Shown in pieces: positions 1 to 6,011 of a stretch of 7,415 bases of DNA. The position numbers were made by a program, and so were the translations under genes. The stretch's first letter is position 1, and each line of letters begins with the position of its first letter. Source of the stretch: Bacillota bacterium (GTDB lineage: Bacteria; Bacillota; Desulfotomaculia; Desulfotomaculales; Desulfallaceae); NCBI GenBank assembly GCA_009781965.1, contig WQUS01000064.1:1-7415 (forward strand), read 5' to 3'. The notes under the pieces are model-generated. The model was not told the DNA's origin, ran no database searches, and worked only from the letters and a program-made list of their open reading frames with translations.

Positions 1-632
1 TTATAAATAATATCGGTTTGTGAAAACCCGGCTTCCCGCAGCCAATGCAATTGTTCAATCATCGTCGAGGGGTTGTCAAAACTAACCCGCTCATAACCTT
101 TTTGAATTTCCTCATTTGGCAGACCGCTGCTTTCCACGTAACGTCGCCAAATAGCCGAAAATTTCTCTTCAATTTCCGGAGCAGGACTCAGAGCTTGGTC
201 AACATTTAAAAACACGCCATTTGCATTTAACCATTGGAAGCACTTAAAAAACAATGCTCTTTTGCTTTGATGCTCTAAATGATGGATCGACAAAGCCGAG
301 ATAATAAGGTCGAATTTTTTAACAAAGTTATGTTTTGTATAGTCAGCCACAATAAACTCGAAATTCTCAAGGTTAGCAAAACGCTCCCTGGCAACGGCAA
401 GCATTTTATCGGATAAATCTATTAAAGTAAAATGGGCCTGAGGATATTTCGCTAACAATATTGAAGCAAACAGGCCCGTACCACTGCCAATATCTAATAT
501 TTGAGGAGATTGTCCGTCATAATCCAGCATGTTCAGCGGCAAGTGATAATAATCTTCAAAGCAGGGAATAAATAATCTCCTTTGCTGATCATAGTTCGCT
601 GAGATTCTATCAAATTGTTCTTTGATACTCAT
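1..632 (-). CDS. Class I SAM-dependent methyltransferase (3' end outside window)
   Basis: This gene is not closed by a stop, because the left window edge cuts it after 210 codons plus two bases. The protein begins MSIKEQFDRISANYDQQRR. The SAM-binding glycine motif ILDIGSGTG is at residues 45-53, the acidic residue ending strand beta2 is D72 in TLIDLSDKM, and an FDLIISALSIHHL segment at 107-119 matches the motif-IV strand of class I methyltransferases. Family members of this type are usually only slightly longer, so probably few residues are missing. The ATG at 632 has an AGAGGTG ribosome binding site with correct spacing. It starts 21 bases after the leuS stop with no terminator between, so it is probably cotranscribed with leuS. 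The substrate cannot be read from sequence; small-molecule and tRNA wobble-base methyltransferases share this layout. Base composition is clearly more AT-rich than leuS, suggesting later acquisition. Confidence 0.88.
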   Translation of the reverse strand, partial: MSIKEQFDRISANYDQQRRLFIPCFEDYYHLPLNMLDYDGQSPQILDIGSGTGLFASILLAKYPQAHFTLIDLSDKMLAVARERFANLENFEFIVADYTKHNFVKKFDLIISALSIHHLEHQSKRALFFKCFQWLNANGVFLNVDQALSPAPEIEEKFSAIWRRYVESSGLPNEEIQKGYERVSFDNPSTMIEQLHWLREAGFSQTDIIY

Positions 633-653
633 AATGCACCTCTAAATCTGCTC

Positions 654-3137
654 CTATTTGACCACAATGTTGACCAGTTTGTCCGGCACCGAGATTACTT
701 TAACCACCTGCTTGCCGGCAATCAATAACTTTATGGCTTCCTGGCCCAGGGCCAGTTCCTGCAGTTCGTCCGGTTTGGCGCCGGCAGGCGCCAGCAGGCG
801 CTCCCGCACTTTGCCGTTAATTTGCACCACAATGGTCACTTCATCTTCCTGGATCGCCTCGGGGTCGTAAAGGGGCCAGGGCATCCGGTGCACACTGCCG
901 CCGTGACCGGTTAGCGACCACAATTCCTCTGTTATGTGCGGAGCGAAGGGCGCCAGCAATACCAACAGCGTTTCCACCGCTTCTTTCAGCACGCCGGGAT
1001 CCCGATCCAGCTCGGGCACTTCTTTATACTGGTACATAGCGTTGAGCAATTCCATGATGGCGCTGACGGCAGTGTTGAAGTTAAACCGGTTGCCCACGTC
1101 CTCAGTCACCCGCTTAATCACCACGTGGGTCATCCGGCGCATTTCCCCGTTGACCCCGGGCATTTTGCCAGAGGCAGGCAGCGGCAGTCCGGCCAGAGAA
1201 TCACTCAACGGCGCCACCAGCCGCCAGACCCGGTTTAAAAACCGGTAACAGCCTTCCACTCCCTGGTCGCTCCATTCCAAATCCCGTTCCGGCGGCGCGG
1301 CGAACAGGATGAACAGCCGCGCCGTGTCGGCGCCGTAAGCAGCCACAATATCTTCGGGGCTTACCACGTTACCCTTGGACTTGCTCATTTTGGAGCCATC
1401 CTTCAGCACCATACCCTGGGTTAAAAGGTTGGTGAAAGGCTCTTCGTTAGCCACCAAACCGGCGTCGCAAAGCACCTTGGTAAAAAACCGGCTGTACAAA
1501 AGGTGTAAAATAGCGTGTTCCACCCCGCCGATATATTGATCCACCGGCAGCCAGTAACGCACGGAAGCCGGATCCCAGGGCTGCTCAGTGTCCCGGGGGC
1601 TGGTGTAGCGGTAATAGTACCAGGAAGAACACATAAAAGTATCCATGGTGTCGGTTTCCCGCCGGGCCGGGCCGCCGCAAGCGGGGCAAACGGTATTGAC
1701 GAAGCCGGCCTGGTCCTCCAGGGGCGAACGGCCGGTAGGAGTAAAGGCTACGTCCATAGGCAGCATGACCGGCAAGTCCGCATCCGGAACCGGTACGATA
1801 CCGCATTGTTCGCAGTAAATAATCGGGATCGGCGCGCCCCAATAGCGCTGCCGGGAGATGAGCCAATCCCGCAGCCGGTAATTAACCAAACCGCGCCCCC
1901 ATCCCTTTTCTTCCAGATACCTGATTACCGCGGCGATCCCTTCCGAGTCCGGCATACCGTTAAAAGAACCGGAATTGACCATCAACCCAGCTCCGACATA
2001 AGCCTCGGTCATGGTATCGGGATTAAGTTCCGCCCCGGCCGGCTGAATCACTACCCGCATGGGCAGGTCATACTTGCGGGCAAACTCAAAGTCCCGCTGA
2101 TCGTGGGCGGGCACGGCCATCACCGCTCCGGTGCCGTATTCCATCAGCACGTAGTTGGCCGCCATAATCGGCACTTTCTCTCCGTTTACCGGATTGATAC
2201 CATAAGCCCCGGTGAAGAGGCCTATTTTTTCGGTTTCCGTCGCCGTACGGGCCAAATCGCTCTGGCCGCGGACACTGAGGGCCAAAGCCCTGACCGCCGC
2301 AGCCTGGGGCTTACCGGCGATCAGCTTTTCCACCAACGGATGTTCGGGAGCCAGCGCCATATAAGTAACGCCGAATAAGGTATCCGGGCGGGTGGTGAAA
2401 ACAGTCATACTTTCCTCCAGCCCGTCGATGGTAAATGTAATTTCCGCTCCTTCGCTGCGGCCAATCCAGTTATCTTGCATAATCTTCACTTTATCCGGCC
2501 AGCCGGGCAGCTTGTCCAAATCTTTCAAGAGCCGGTCGGCGTAAGCGGTGATTTTTAAAAACCATTGTTCCAGCTCCCGTTTCTCCACCGCGGTCTTACA
2601 GCGTTCACAGCCGCCGTCTTTCACCTGTTCATTGGCCAGCACCGTGGCGCAGGACGGGCACCAGTTAACCGCCGCTTTTTTCTTATAAGCCAGGCCCCGT
2701 TTATATAACAGCAAAAACAGCCACTGAGTCCATTGATAATAGCCCGGGTGGCAAGTGGCCACTTCGCGGTCCCAGTCGTAGCTAATACCCAATTGTTTAA
2801 GCTGCTCCCGCATGGCGGCTATATTCTCGTAGGTCCATTGAGCCGGATGTACGGCGCCATATTTAATGGCGGCGTTTTCCGCCGGCAGGCCGAAAGCGTC
2901 CCAACCCATGGGATGCAGCACATTAAAGCCCTGCATGGCTTTATAGCGGGCCACCACGTCCCCGATGGAATAATTGCGCACATGGCCCATGTGCAGTTTG
3001 CCTGAAGGATAGGGGAACATTTCCAAGCAATAATACTTGGGTTTGCCGCCGCCGTCGGGCGCCGTATAAAGGTTTTGCTCCGCCCACCTGGCCTGCCATT
3101 TGGGTTCAATGGTTTTAAAATCGTAACGTTCTTTCAT
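654..3137 (-). CDS. leuS: Leucine--tRNA ligase (LeuRS)
   Basis: This cytoplasmic class I aminoacyl-tRNA synthetase charges tRNA-Leu with leucine using ATP. At 827 residues it is full length for the bacterial type. The HIGH signature is HMGH at residues 49-52, within a typical FPYPSGKLHMGH context. KMSKS is at 583-587. Cysteine pairs CPSC (160-163) and CERC (177-180), and CEQC (442-445) and CPAC (484-487), look like zinc-site pairs. The CP1 editing domain is intact, with TTRPDT at 248-253 and GTGAVMAVPAHDQRDFEFA around 335-353; D346 corresponds to the aspartate that binds the amino group of mischarged amino acids. The C-terminal anticodon-binding and tail domains follow to NIVVK. The ATG at 3137 has a GGAGGA ribosome binding site. 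It lies 25 bases after the upstream hypothetical gene, in the rsfS-leuS arrangement familiar from Firmicutes. No T-box leader fits in the short upstream gap, so control must come from further upstream. Confidence 0.98.
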   Translation of the reverse strand: MKERYDFKTIEPKWQARWAEQNLYTAPDGGGKPKYYCLEMFPYPSGKLHMGHVRNYSIGDVVARYKAMQGFNVLHPMGWDAFGLPAENAAIKYGAVHPAQWTYENIAAMREQLKQLGISYDWDREVATCHPGYYQWTQWLFLLLYKRGLAYKKKAAVNWCPSCATVLANEQVKDGGCERCKTAVEKRELEQWFLKITAYADRLLKDLDKLPGWPDKVKIMQDNWIGRSEGAEITFTIDGLEESMTVFTTRPDTLFGVTYMALAPEHPLVEKLIAGKPQAAAVRALALSVRGQSDLARTATETEKIGLFTGAYGINPVNGEKVPIMAANYVLMEYGTGAVMAVPAHDQRDFEFARKYDLPMRVVIQPAGAELNPDTMTEAYVGAGLMVNSGSFNGMPDSEGIAAVIRYLEEKGWGRGLVNYRLRDWLISRQRYWGAPIPIIYCEQCGIVPVPDADLPVMLPMDVAFTPTGRSPLEDQAGFVNTVCPACGGPARRETDTMDTFMCSSWYYYRYTSPRDTEQPWDPASVRYWLPVDQYIGGVEHAILHLLYSRFFTKVLCDAGLVANEEPFTNLLTQGMVLKDGSKMSKSKGNVVSPEDIVAAYGADTARLFILFAAPPERDLEWSDQGVEGCYRFLNRVWRLVAPLSDSLAGLPLPASGKMPGVNGEMRRMTHVVIKRVTEDVGNRFNFNTAVSAIMELLNAMYQYKEVPELDRDPGVLKEAVETLLVLLAPFAPHITEELWSLTGHGGSVHRMPWPLYDPEAIQEDEVTIVVQINGKVRERLLAPAGAKPDELQELALGQEAIKLLIAGKQVVKVISVPDKLVNIVVK

Positions 3138-3162
3138 TTCATCCTCCAGCAGATCCTATTAT

Positions 3163-3570
3163 TTATTGGCCAAGCGCAACATTGGAAGATTCGTTTTGTA
3201 TTTCTAAACAGGCCTGCTCAAAACCGGACAAAATAAAGATAGCCGCCAACTCACAATAGCACGCAAACTCCCTCTTGAGAAAGGGGAGCATTAATAACGC
3301 CAGATCAACTGCTTTTTTGGCAATCTTCTCTTTGCCCAGATAATTAAAATCTTCGCAAATACATTTTTTGATCAGGTCAATGTGCTTGGCATACCATAGC
3401 TTAAACTTATTTTTTATCTCTTCCAGCGACGGAATAGCAACAGTAAGTTCTCCCGCTTCCGTGTCCAGGTCGTTTAACACCATTTTTTTATACCAATTAT
3501 TAAAAGCTAATTCAGGATGCTTAAAATACAGCTTAATTAATTGCTCCTCTTCCATTTGCTCATTGGCCAT
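3163..3570 (-). CDS. Unrecognised 135-residue protein with hydrophobic C-terminal half
   Basis: I do not recognise this protein. It has an AAGGAGA ribosome binding site six bases before an ATG, sits between rsfS and leuS in the same direction with short gaps (59 and 25 bases), and ends in TAA, so it is very likely a real gene. The first 30 residues are charged and helical (MANEQMEEEQLIKLYFKHPE). A tryptophan/tyrosine-containing helix follows (KFKLWYAKHIDLIKKCICED, about 55-74). Hydrophobic stretches lie around 87-98 (AVDLALLMLPFL) and 106-121 (CELAAIFILSGFEQAC), then a polar tail. There are five cysteines (70, 72, 104, 106, 121) but no CxxC zinc pattern. The hydrophobic stretches are short and interrupted by charges, so helix packing or peripheral membrane contact is as likely as true membrane spans. 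The gene is markedly AT-rich compared with leuS, which suggests an accessory insertion. No function is assigned. Confidence 0.8.
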   Translation of the reverse strand: MANEQMEEEQLIKLYFKHPELAFNNWYKKMVLNDLDTEAGELTVAIPSLEEIKNKFKLWYAKHIDLIKKCICEDFNYLGKEKIAKKAVDLALLMLPFLKREFACYCELAAIFILSGFEQACLEIQNESSNVALGQ

Positions 3571-3612
3571 AAAAAGTCTCCTTACCGATATAATTTATCA
3601 AATATGGTCCGT

Positions 3613-3636
3613 CTTTACTATATTCTTTACTATATT
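3613..3636. repeat. Perfect 12-bp tandem repeat over the rsfS stop codon
   Basis: Two back-to-back copies of ctttactatatt (3613-3624 and 3625-3636) overlap the end of rsfS. On the coding strand each copy reads AATATAGTAAAG. The first copy supplies the last Ile codon and the TAG stop of rsfS, and the second lies just after the gene. This looks like a small slippage duplication that left the reading frame unchanged. Confidence 0.85.
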
Positions 3637-4046
3637 ATGTAGTCCGCTTCTTTTGGTGTCATTTTTTCCGCCATAGTTTTGGGACGACGCGGCTCAAATT
3701 TGGAGCAATCGACGACTTCGGCATCCCCCCACAGATGTTCCAGGTTATAAAAACGACGTTCCTCCTCATGGAAGATGTGCGCTACCACCGAGCCAAAATC
3801 AAGCAGTATCCAGCGTCCCGCCTGCAAACCTTCCTTACGCGCCCGGTCAAAGCCGCGTTTAAGCATGTTTTCTTCAATTGCTTCCGCAATAGACCGGGCA
3901 TGCACAGGCGAACGGCTGCTGCAGATCACAAAATAATCTGCCACAATAGAAACTCCGCCAATGTTCAGCACGATAATATCGATTGCCTTTTTATCCTCCG
4001 CCGCCTCAACAGCCACCTGTACCATAACTTGCGGATTAATAGTCAA
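3630..4046 (-). CDS. rsfS: Ribosome silencing factor RsfS (YbeB/Iojap family)
   Basis: RsfS binds ribosomal protein uL14 on the free 50S subunit and blocks joining with 30S, lowering translation in starvation or stationary phase. The family core is clear: VAVEAAEDKKAIDIIVLNI near the start, VADYFVICSSRS at 35-45, and the signature WILLDFGSVVAHIF then ERRFYNLEHLWGDA at 79-109. The chosen start is TTG at 4046, because a G-rich ribosome binding site (CAGGGGG) lies 10 bases upstream and the resulting N-terminus has normal family length. The internal ATG at codon 7 has no such site. The protein is 138 residues, longer than the usual 105-120, because of a charged tail after GDA (about 109-138, containing KFEPRRPKTMAEKM). 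It follows yqeK after 113 bases; this pairing is widespread in Firmicutes. Confidence 0.95.
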   Translation of the reverse strand: MTINPQVMVQVAVEAAEDKKAIDIIVLNIGGVSIVADYFVICSSRSPVHARSIAEAIEENMLKRGFDRARKEGLQAGRWILLDFGSVVAHIFHEEERRFYNLEHLWGDAEVVDCSKFEPRRPKTMAEKMTPKEADYII

Positions 4047-4056
4047 AAAGCGAATA

Positions 4057-4062
4057 CCCCCT
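4057..4062 (-). promoter_or_regulatory. G-run ribosome binding site of rsfS
   Basis: The coding strand reads CAGGGGG, ending 10 bases before the TTG at 4046. AGGGGG can pair with the anti-Shine-Dalgarno sequence through one G-U wobble in place of the usual A. It decides the TTG start, since the ATG six codons later has no purine-rich stretch before it. Confidence 0.6.
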
Positions 4063-4159
4063 GTTTTTTAAAATTTATTACCAAAAGGTCGAATTTTTAA
4101 CTAAAGAGTCACTGCTGTTATAAATATTCTCGCGCCGCGCTAAAGCTCCTGCCCGGCCA

Positions 4160-4738
4160 TCAAATTTTCCCGACTGACCGGTCAAGGAGCAGCCTGTTCC
4201 GGGCCTCGATCATCTGCGGATGTACCGGATCACCAATACTAAGCGCATAGCTGACAGACAGGTCATAACATTGCAGCAGCGCCAAACCAAGCTGTTGGTG
4301 CGCCAAATCCCATAGCTTAGCGGCTTCCTGCACCTGGCGCCCTGGTTCAATTTTATCAGCAACAAAAAGAATCTGATCCAATAAGGTCATTTGCTCATCA
4401 CCCAGAGTATGCACGGAAACCGCCCGCAGCACCGCCTCATCGGCAATGCCGAAGTCCCTGCGCAGCAAACAGGCGCCCACCGGCGCGTGCAACAGCATCG
4501 GCAAAGCCAAATCCACCTCATGCAACGACAGCTTAAACTCCCGGGCCATGGTCAACAGCGTTTCCCCGGACAGAGACCTGGCACAGTCATGCAACAAACC
4601 GGCCAAAGCCGCCTGCCTGGCGTTAACGCCGTGGATGGCGGCCAATTGCACGGCCGTATCCATCACCCGCAGGGAATGCTCAAACCGCTTAGCGCTGAGC
4701 ATCTCCTTTAGCCGTTGACGATAAAAAGCCAATGTCAA
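4160..4738 (-). CDS. yqeK: YqeK-type HD-domain hydrolase (symmetrical Ap4A hydrolase family)
   Basis: YqeK proteins are metal-dependent HD-domain enzymes. Characterised members split diadenosine tetraphosphate (Ap4A) into two ADP, limiting a stress-related dinucleotide. The metal ligands expected of the fold are visible: H21 in FEHSLRV, the HD pair H50-D51 in AGLLHDCAR, H84 in MLLHAPVGA, H110 in AVSVHTLGD and D128 in LFVADKIEPGR. The last is followed by the family's characteristic EPGR. Length, 192 residues, matches the usual 185-200. The start is TTG at 4738, supported by CAGGGGGA nine bases upstream; the ATG at codon 13 has AAGGAG directly abutting it, too close to serve. The gene follows the RRM gene's terminator by about 30 bases, so its transcription depends on readthrough or a local promoter. 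The TGA stop overlaps an ATG (TGATG), which opens only a six-codon frame. Confidence 0.94.
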   Translation of the reverse strand: MTLAFYRQRLKEMLSAKRFEHSLRVMDTAVQLAAIHGVNARQAALAGLLHDCARSLSGETLLTMAREFKLSLHEVDLALPMLLHAPVGACLLRRDFGIADEAVLRAVSVHTLGDEQMTLLDQILFVADKIEPGRQVQEAAKLWDLAHQQLGLALLQCYDLSVSYALSIGDPVHPQMIEARNRLLLDRSVGKI

Positions 4739-4747
4739 TTATATCTT

Positions 4748-4753
4748 CCCCCT
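4748..4753 (-). promoter_or_regulatory. G-run ribosome binding site of yqeK
   Basis: The coding strand reads CAGGGGGA, ending nine bases before the TTG at 4738. It is nearly identical to the site of rsfS (CAGGGGG before a TTGAC start), and it supports TTG rather than the downstream ATG as the start. Confidence 0.6.
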
Positions 4754-4770
4754 GATACAATACATAGCAT

Positions 4771-4802
4771 AGAAGAAAAACCTCCCGTGCAAAAGGAGGT
4801 TT
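4771..4802 (-). terminator. Rho-independent terminator after the RRM gene
   Basis: On the minus strand AAACCTCC (4802-4795) and GGAGGTTT (4785-4778) form an 8-bp perfect stem around a 9-base loop. The stem runs into a TTTTTCTTCT tract. It lies 15 bases after the RRM gene's stop codon, the classical position for an intrinsic terminator. It separates the RRM gene from yqeK, so the block is not one simple operon. Confidence 0.85.
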
Positions 4803-4816
4803 ATCCGCAGCATACT

Positions 4817-5065
4817 TTATTCTCTACCCTGAGCTTCATTAACGGTAATTACTCTGCCGCCAAGCTCAGTACCGTTTAATCCTTCAATCATCCCGTCGGC
4901 GTCTTCATCCCTAACTTCCACAAAACCGAAGCCACGGGAGCGCCCCGTCTGCCTATCGGTAATAATGCGGCTGTCCAGAACTTCGCCAAATCTGGAAAAC
5001 GCCTCGGCCAAGTCATCAGCCTTGGTAGCCCAAGGGAGATTACCCACATAAAGTGTACGCGCCAC
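4817..5065 (-). CDS. Small single-RRM RNA-binding protein
   Basis: This is an 82-residue protein that consists almost entirely of one RNA recognition motif. RNP2 is LYVGNL at 5-10 and RNP1 is RGFGFVEV at 44-51. The aromatic residues Y6, F46 and F48, which stack on RNA bases in RRMs, are all present. A short NEAQGRE tail follows, without the glycine-rich C-terminus of many cyanobacterial relatives. Bacterial single-RRM proteins are small cytoplasmic RNA binders, some cold-induced; the target here is unknown. The start is GTG at 5065, with a strong AGAGGTGAT ribosome binding site; no other in-frame start lies between it and RNP2. It sits between nadD and yqeK, two genes usually adjacent in Firmicutes, and has a 117-base upstream gap and its own terminator, so it is probably an independently expressed insertion. 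Confidence 0.95.
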   Translation of the reverse strand: MARTLYVGNLPWATKADDLAEAFSRFGEVLDSRIITDRQTGRSRGFGFVEVRDEDADGMIEGLNGTELGGRVITVNEAQGRE

Positions 5066-5121
5066 TAAATCACCTCTTTTCCAATGATACTGTTTCCTTG
5101 TTACAGCGTTAATTTGTCAGT

Positions 5122-5151
5122 ATTATTTACAAAAGCAAACTGCCTATGCAA
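5122..5151 (-). promoter_or_regulatory. Possible promoter of the RRM gene
   Basis: In the 117-base gap after nadD, the minus strand offers TTGCAT (5151-5146) and AATAAT (5127-5122), 18 bases apart. The -10 match is five of six but the -35 match is only three of six. The gap length and the gene's own terminator make a promoter here plausible; the exact boxes are uncertain. Confidence 0.3.
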
Positions 5152-5182
5152 ACAACACTGCTATAGAATAATTACCAGCCCG

Positions 5183-5791
5183 TTAGAATTTATACAATCC
5201 ATGCCGGTAAAGATACTCTTCCGTCGCTTCAGGCAACAGATATTTAATCGGCCTGCCTTCCCCCACCCGTCGCCTGATATCCGTGGAAGATATGGCCAGG
5301 GCCGGTACTTCCATCGTCTTAATGCGGCTGGAATATGCCCGGTCAAGATGAGCCAGTTTCCGGCCCAGGCTTTCCAATTGGAAACCGGGGCGGGTAGCCG
5401 CCACAAAAACACATTTCTGTAATAGTTCTTCGACCTTTTTCCAAGTTAATATTTCCAAAACCGCATCGGCGCCAGTAATAAAATAAATTTCCCAGCCCTC
5501 ATATTCTTTCCCAATCGAACGCACCGTATCAATAGCATATGATGGACCACTGCGCTTGATCTCCACATCGGACACAGTGAAGTGGTGATTTGATCCAACC
5601 GCCAGCCTGGTCATTGCCAGACGGTGGGAGGAATGAGAAATATTTTTTCTGGCTTTATGCGGCGGAATGCCGGCCGGTATAAAAACCACTTGCTCCATAT
5701 TGAACTGGAAACGCGCTTCCTCAGCCGTTACCAGATGACCGTAATGAATGGGATCAAAGGTCCCGCCCATTAAGCCAATCTTTCCCGTCAT
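5183..5791 (-). CDS. nadD: Nicotinate-nucleotide adenylyltransferase
   Basis: NadD transfers AMP from ATP to nicotinate mononucleotide, giving deamido-NAD, the penultimate step of NAD synthesis in the cytoplasm. The nucleotidyltransferase signature GGTFDPIHYGH is at residues 9-19, with the (H/T)xGH element as HYGH. The substrate-proximal PPHK is at 43-46, SGPSYAIDT at 81-89, GADAVLEILTW at 107-117, and the second ATP-binding signature ISSTDIR at 167-173. Length, 202 residues, is standard. The ATG at 5791 has a modest TGGGGT ribosome binding site eight bases upstream. It is the first gene of the leftward block, behind a plausible promoter at 5811-5840. In many Firmicutes nadD is directly followed by yqeK; here the RRM gene intervenes. 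Confidence 0.97.
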   Translation of the reverse strand: MTGKIGLMGGTFDPIHYGHLVTAEEARFQFNMEQVVFIPAGIPPHKARKNISHSSHRLAMTRLAVGSNHHFTVSDVEIKRSGPSYAIDTVRSIGKEYEGWEIYFITGADAVLEILTWKKVEELLQKCVFVAATRPGFQLESLGRKLAHLDRAYSSRIKTMEVPALAISSTDIRRRVGEGRPIKYLLPEATEEYLYRHGLYKF

Positions 5792-5810
5792 CTAATAAAC
5801 CCCATTTGCT

Positions 5811-5840
5811 ATTTTAACACTTCGGCCCCAGGTGTGGCAA
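5811..5840 (-). promoter_or_regulatory. Probable sigma-A-type promoter of nadD
   Basis: The minus strand has TTGCCA (5840-5835, five of six to the -35 consensus) and TAAAAT (5816-5811, five of six to the -10), 18 bases apart. A TG placed one base before the -10 makes an extended -10. Transcription would start near 5805, leaving a leader of about 15 bases that begins just before the GGGG ribosome binding site. The promoter lies entirely outside the palindromic element that starts at 5871. Confidence 0.55.
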
Positions 5841-5901
5841 GCAAATTTCCTTGTACCGAAGCCGGATTATTCCAACAGGTTACTGGTCAGACCCTGCGTT
5901 T

Positions 5902-5945
5902 GTTATTACCCGTAGCCCAGGCCCGTAAAGTTATTAACCGTAAGC
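5902..5945. repeat. Imperfect direct repeat with 28-base spacing inside the element
   Basis: gttattacccgtagc (5902-5916) and gttattaaccgtaagc (5930-5945) differ by one substitution and one inserted base. The second copy overlaps the left arm of the large inverted repeat, so the right arm (5969-5980, acggttaataac) could pair with either copy. Confidence 0.7.
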
Positions 5946-5989
5946 GATTTCTCGAAGAGTATGAGCGCACGGTTAATAACTTTACGGGC
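5921..5989. repeat. Perfect 21-bp inverted repeat (large hairpin)
   Basis: The left arm 5921-5941 (begins gcccgtaaag) and right arm 5969-5989 (ends ctttacgggc) are exact reverse complements over 21 bases. The 27-base loop contains a small ctc-gaa-gag hairpin. AGCC at 5914-5917 and GGCT at 5991-5994 can extend the stem across a small internal loop. No T tract follows on either strand, so this is not a standard intrinsic terminator. Confidence 0.95.
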
Positions 5990-6011
5990 AGGCTTGATGC
6001 TGTACAGTAGC

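Noticed and set aside
1515..2378. A long open frame of 287 codons on the plus strand inside leuS
   Set aside because: It is antisense to the strongly conserved catalytic and editing regions of leuS, has no recognisable domain, and is explained by the GC-rich codon pattern of the real gene.
3138..3162. T-box leader controlling leuS
   Set aside because: The gap upstream of leuS is only 25 bases, too short for a T-box, and no T-box-like sequence was seen in the 59-base gap before the preceding gene.
307..4100. Near-identical stretch aaggtcgaattttt in the methyltransferase gene and in the yqeK-rsfS gap
   Set aside because: Only 14 bases match exactly, it is coding in one place (KKFDL) and spacer in the other, and a match this short in AT-rich sequence is expected by chance at this window size.
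5820..5861. Inverted repeat cttcgg/ccgaag around the nadD -35 region as an operator
   Set aside because: The arms are only 6 bp, 30 bases apart, and no known regulator site is recognisable.
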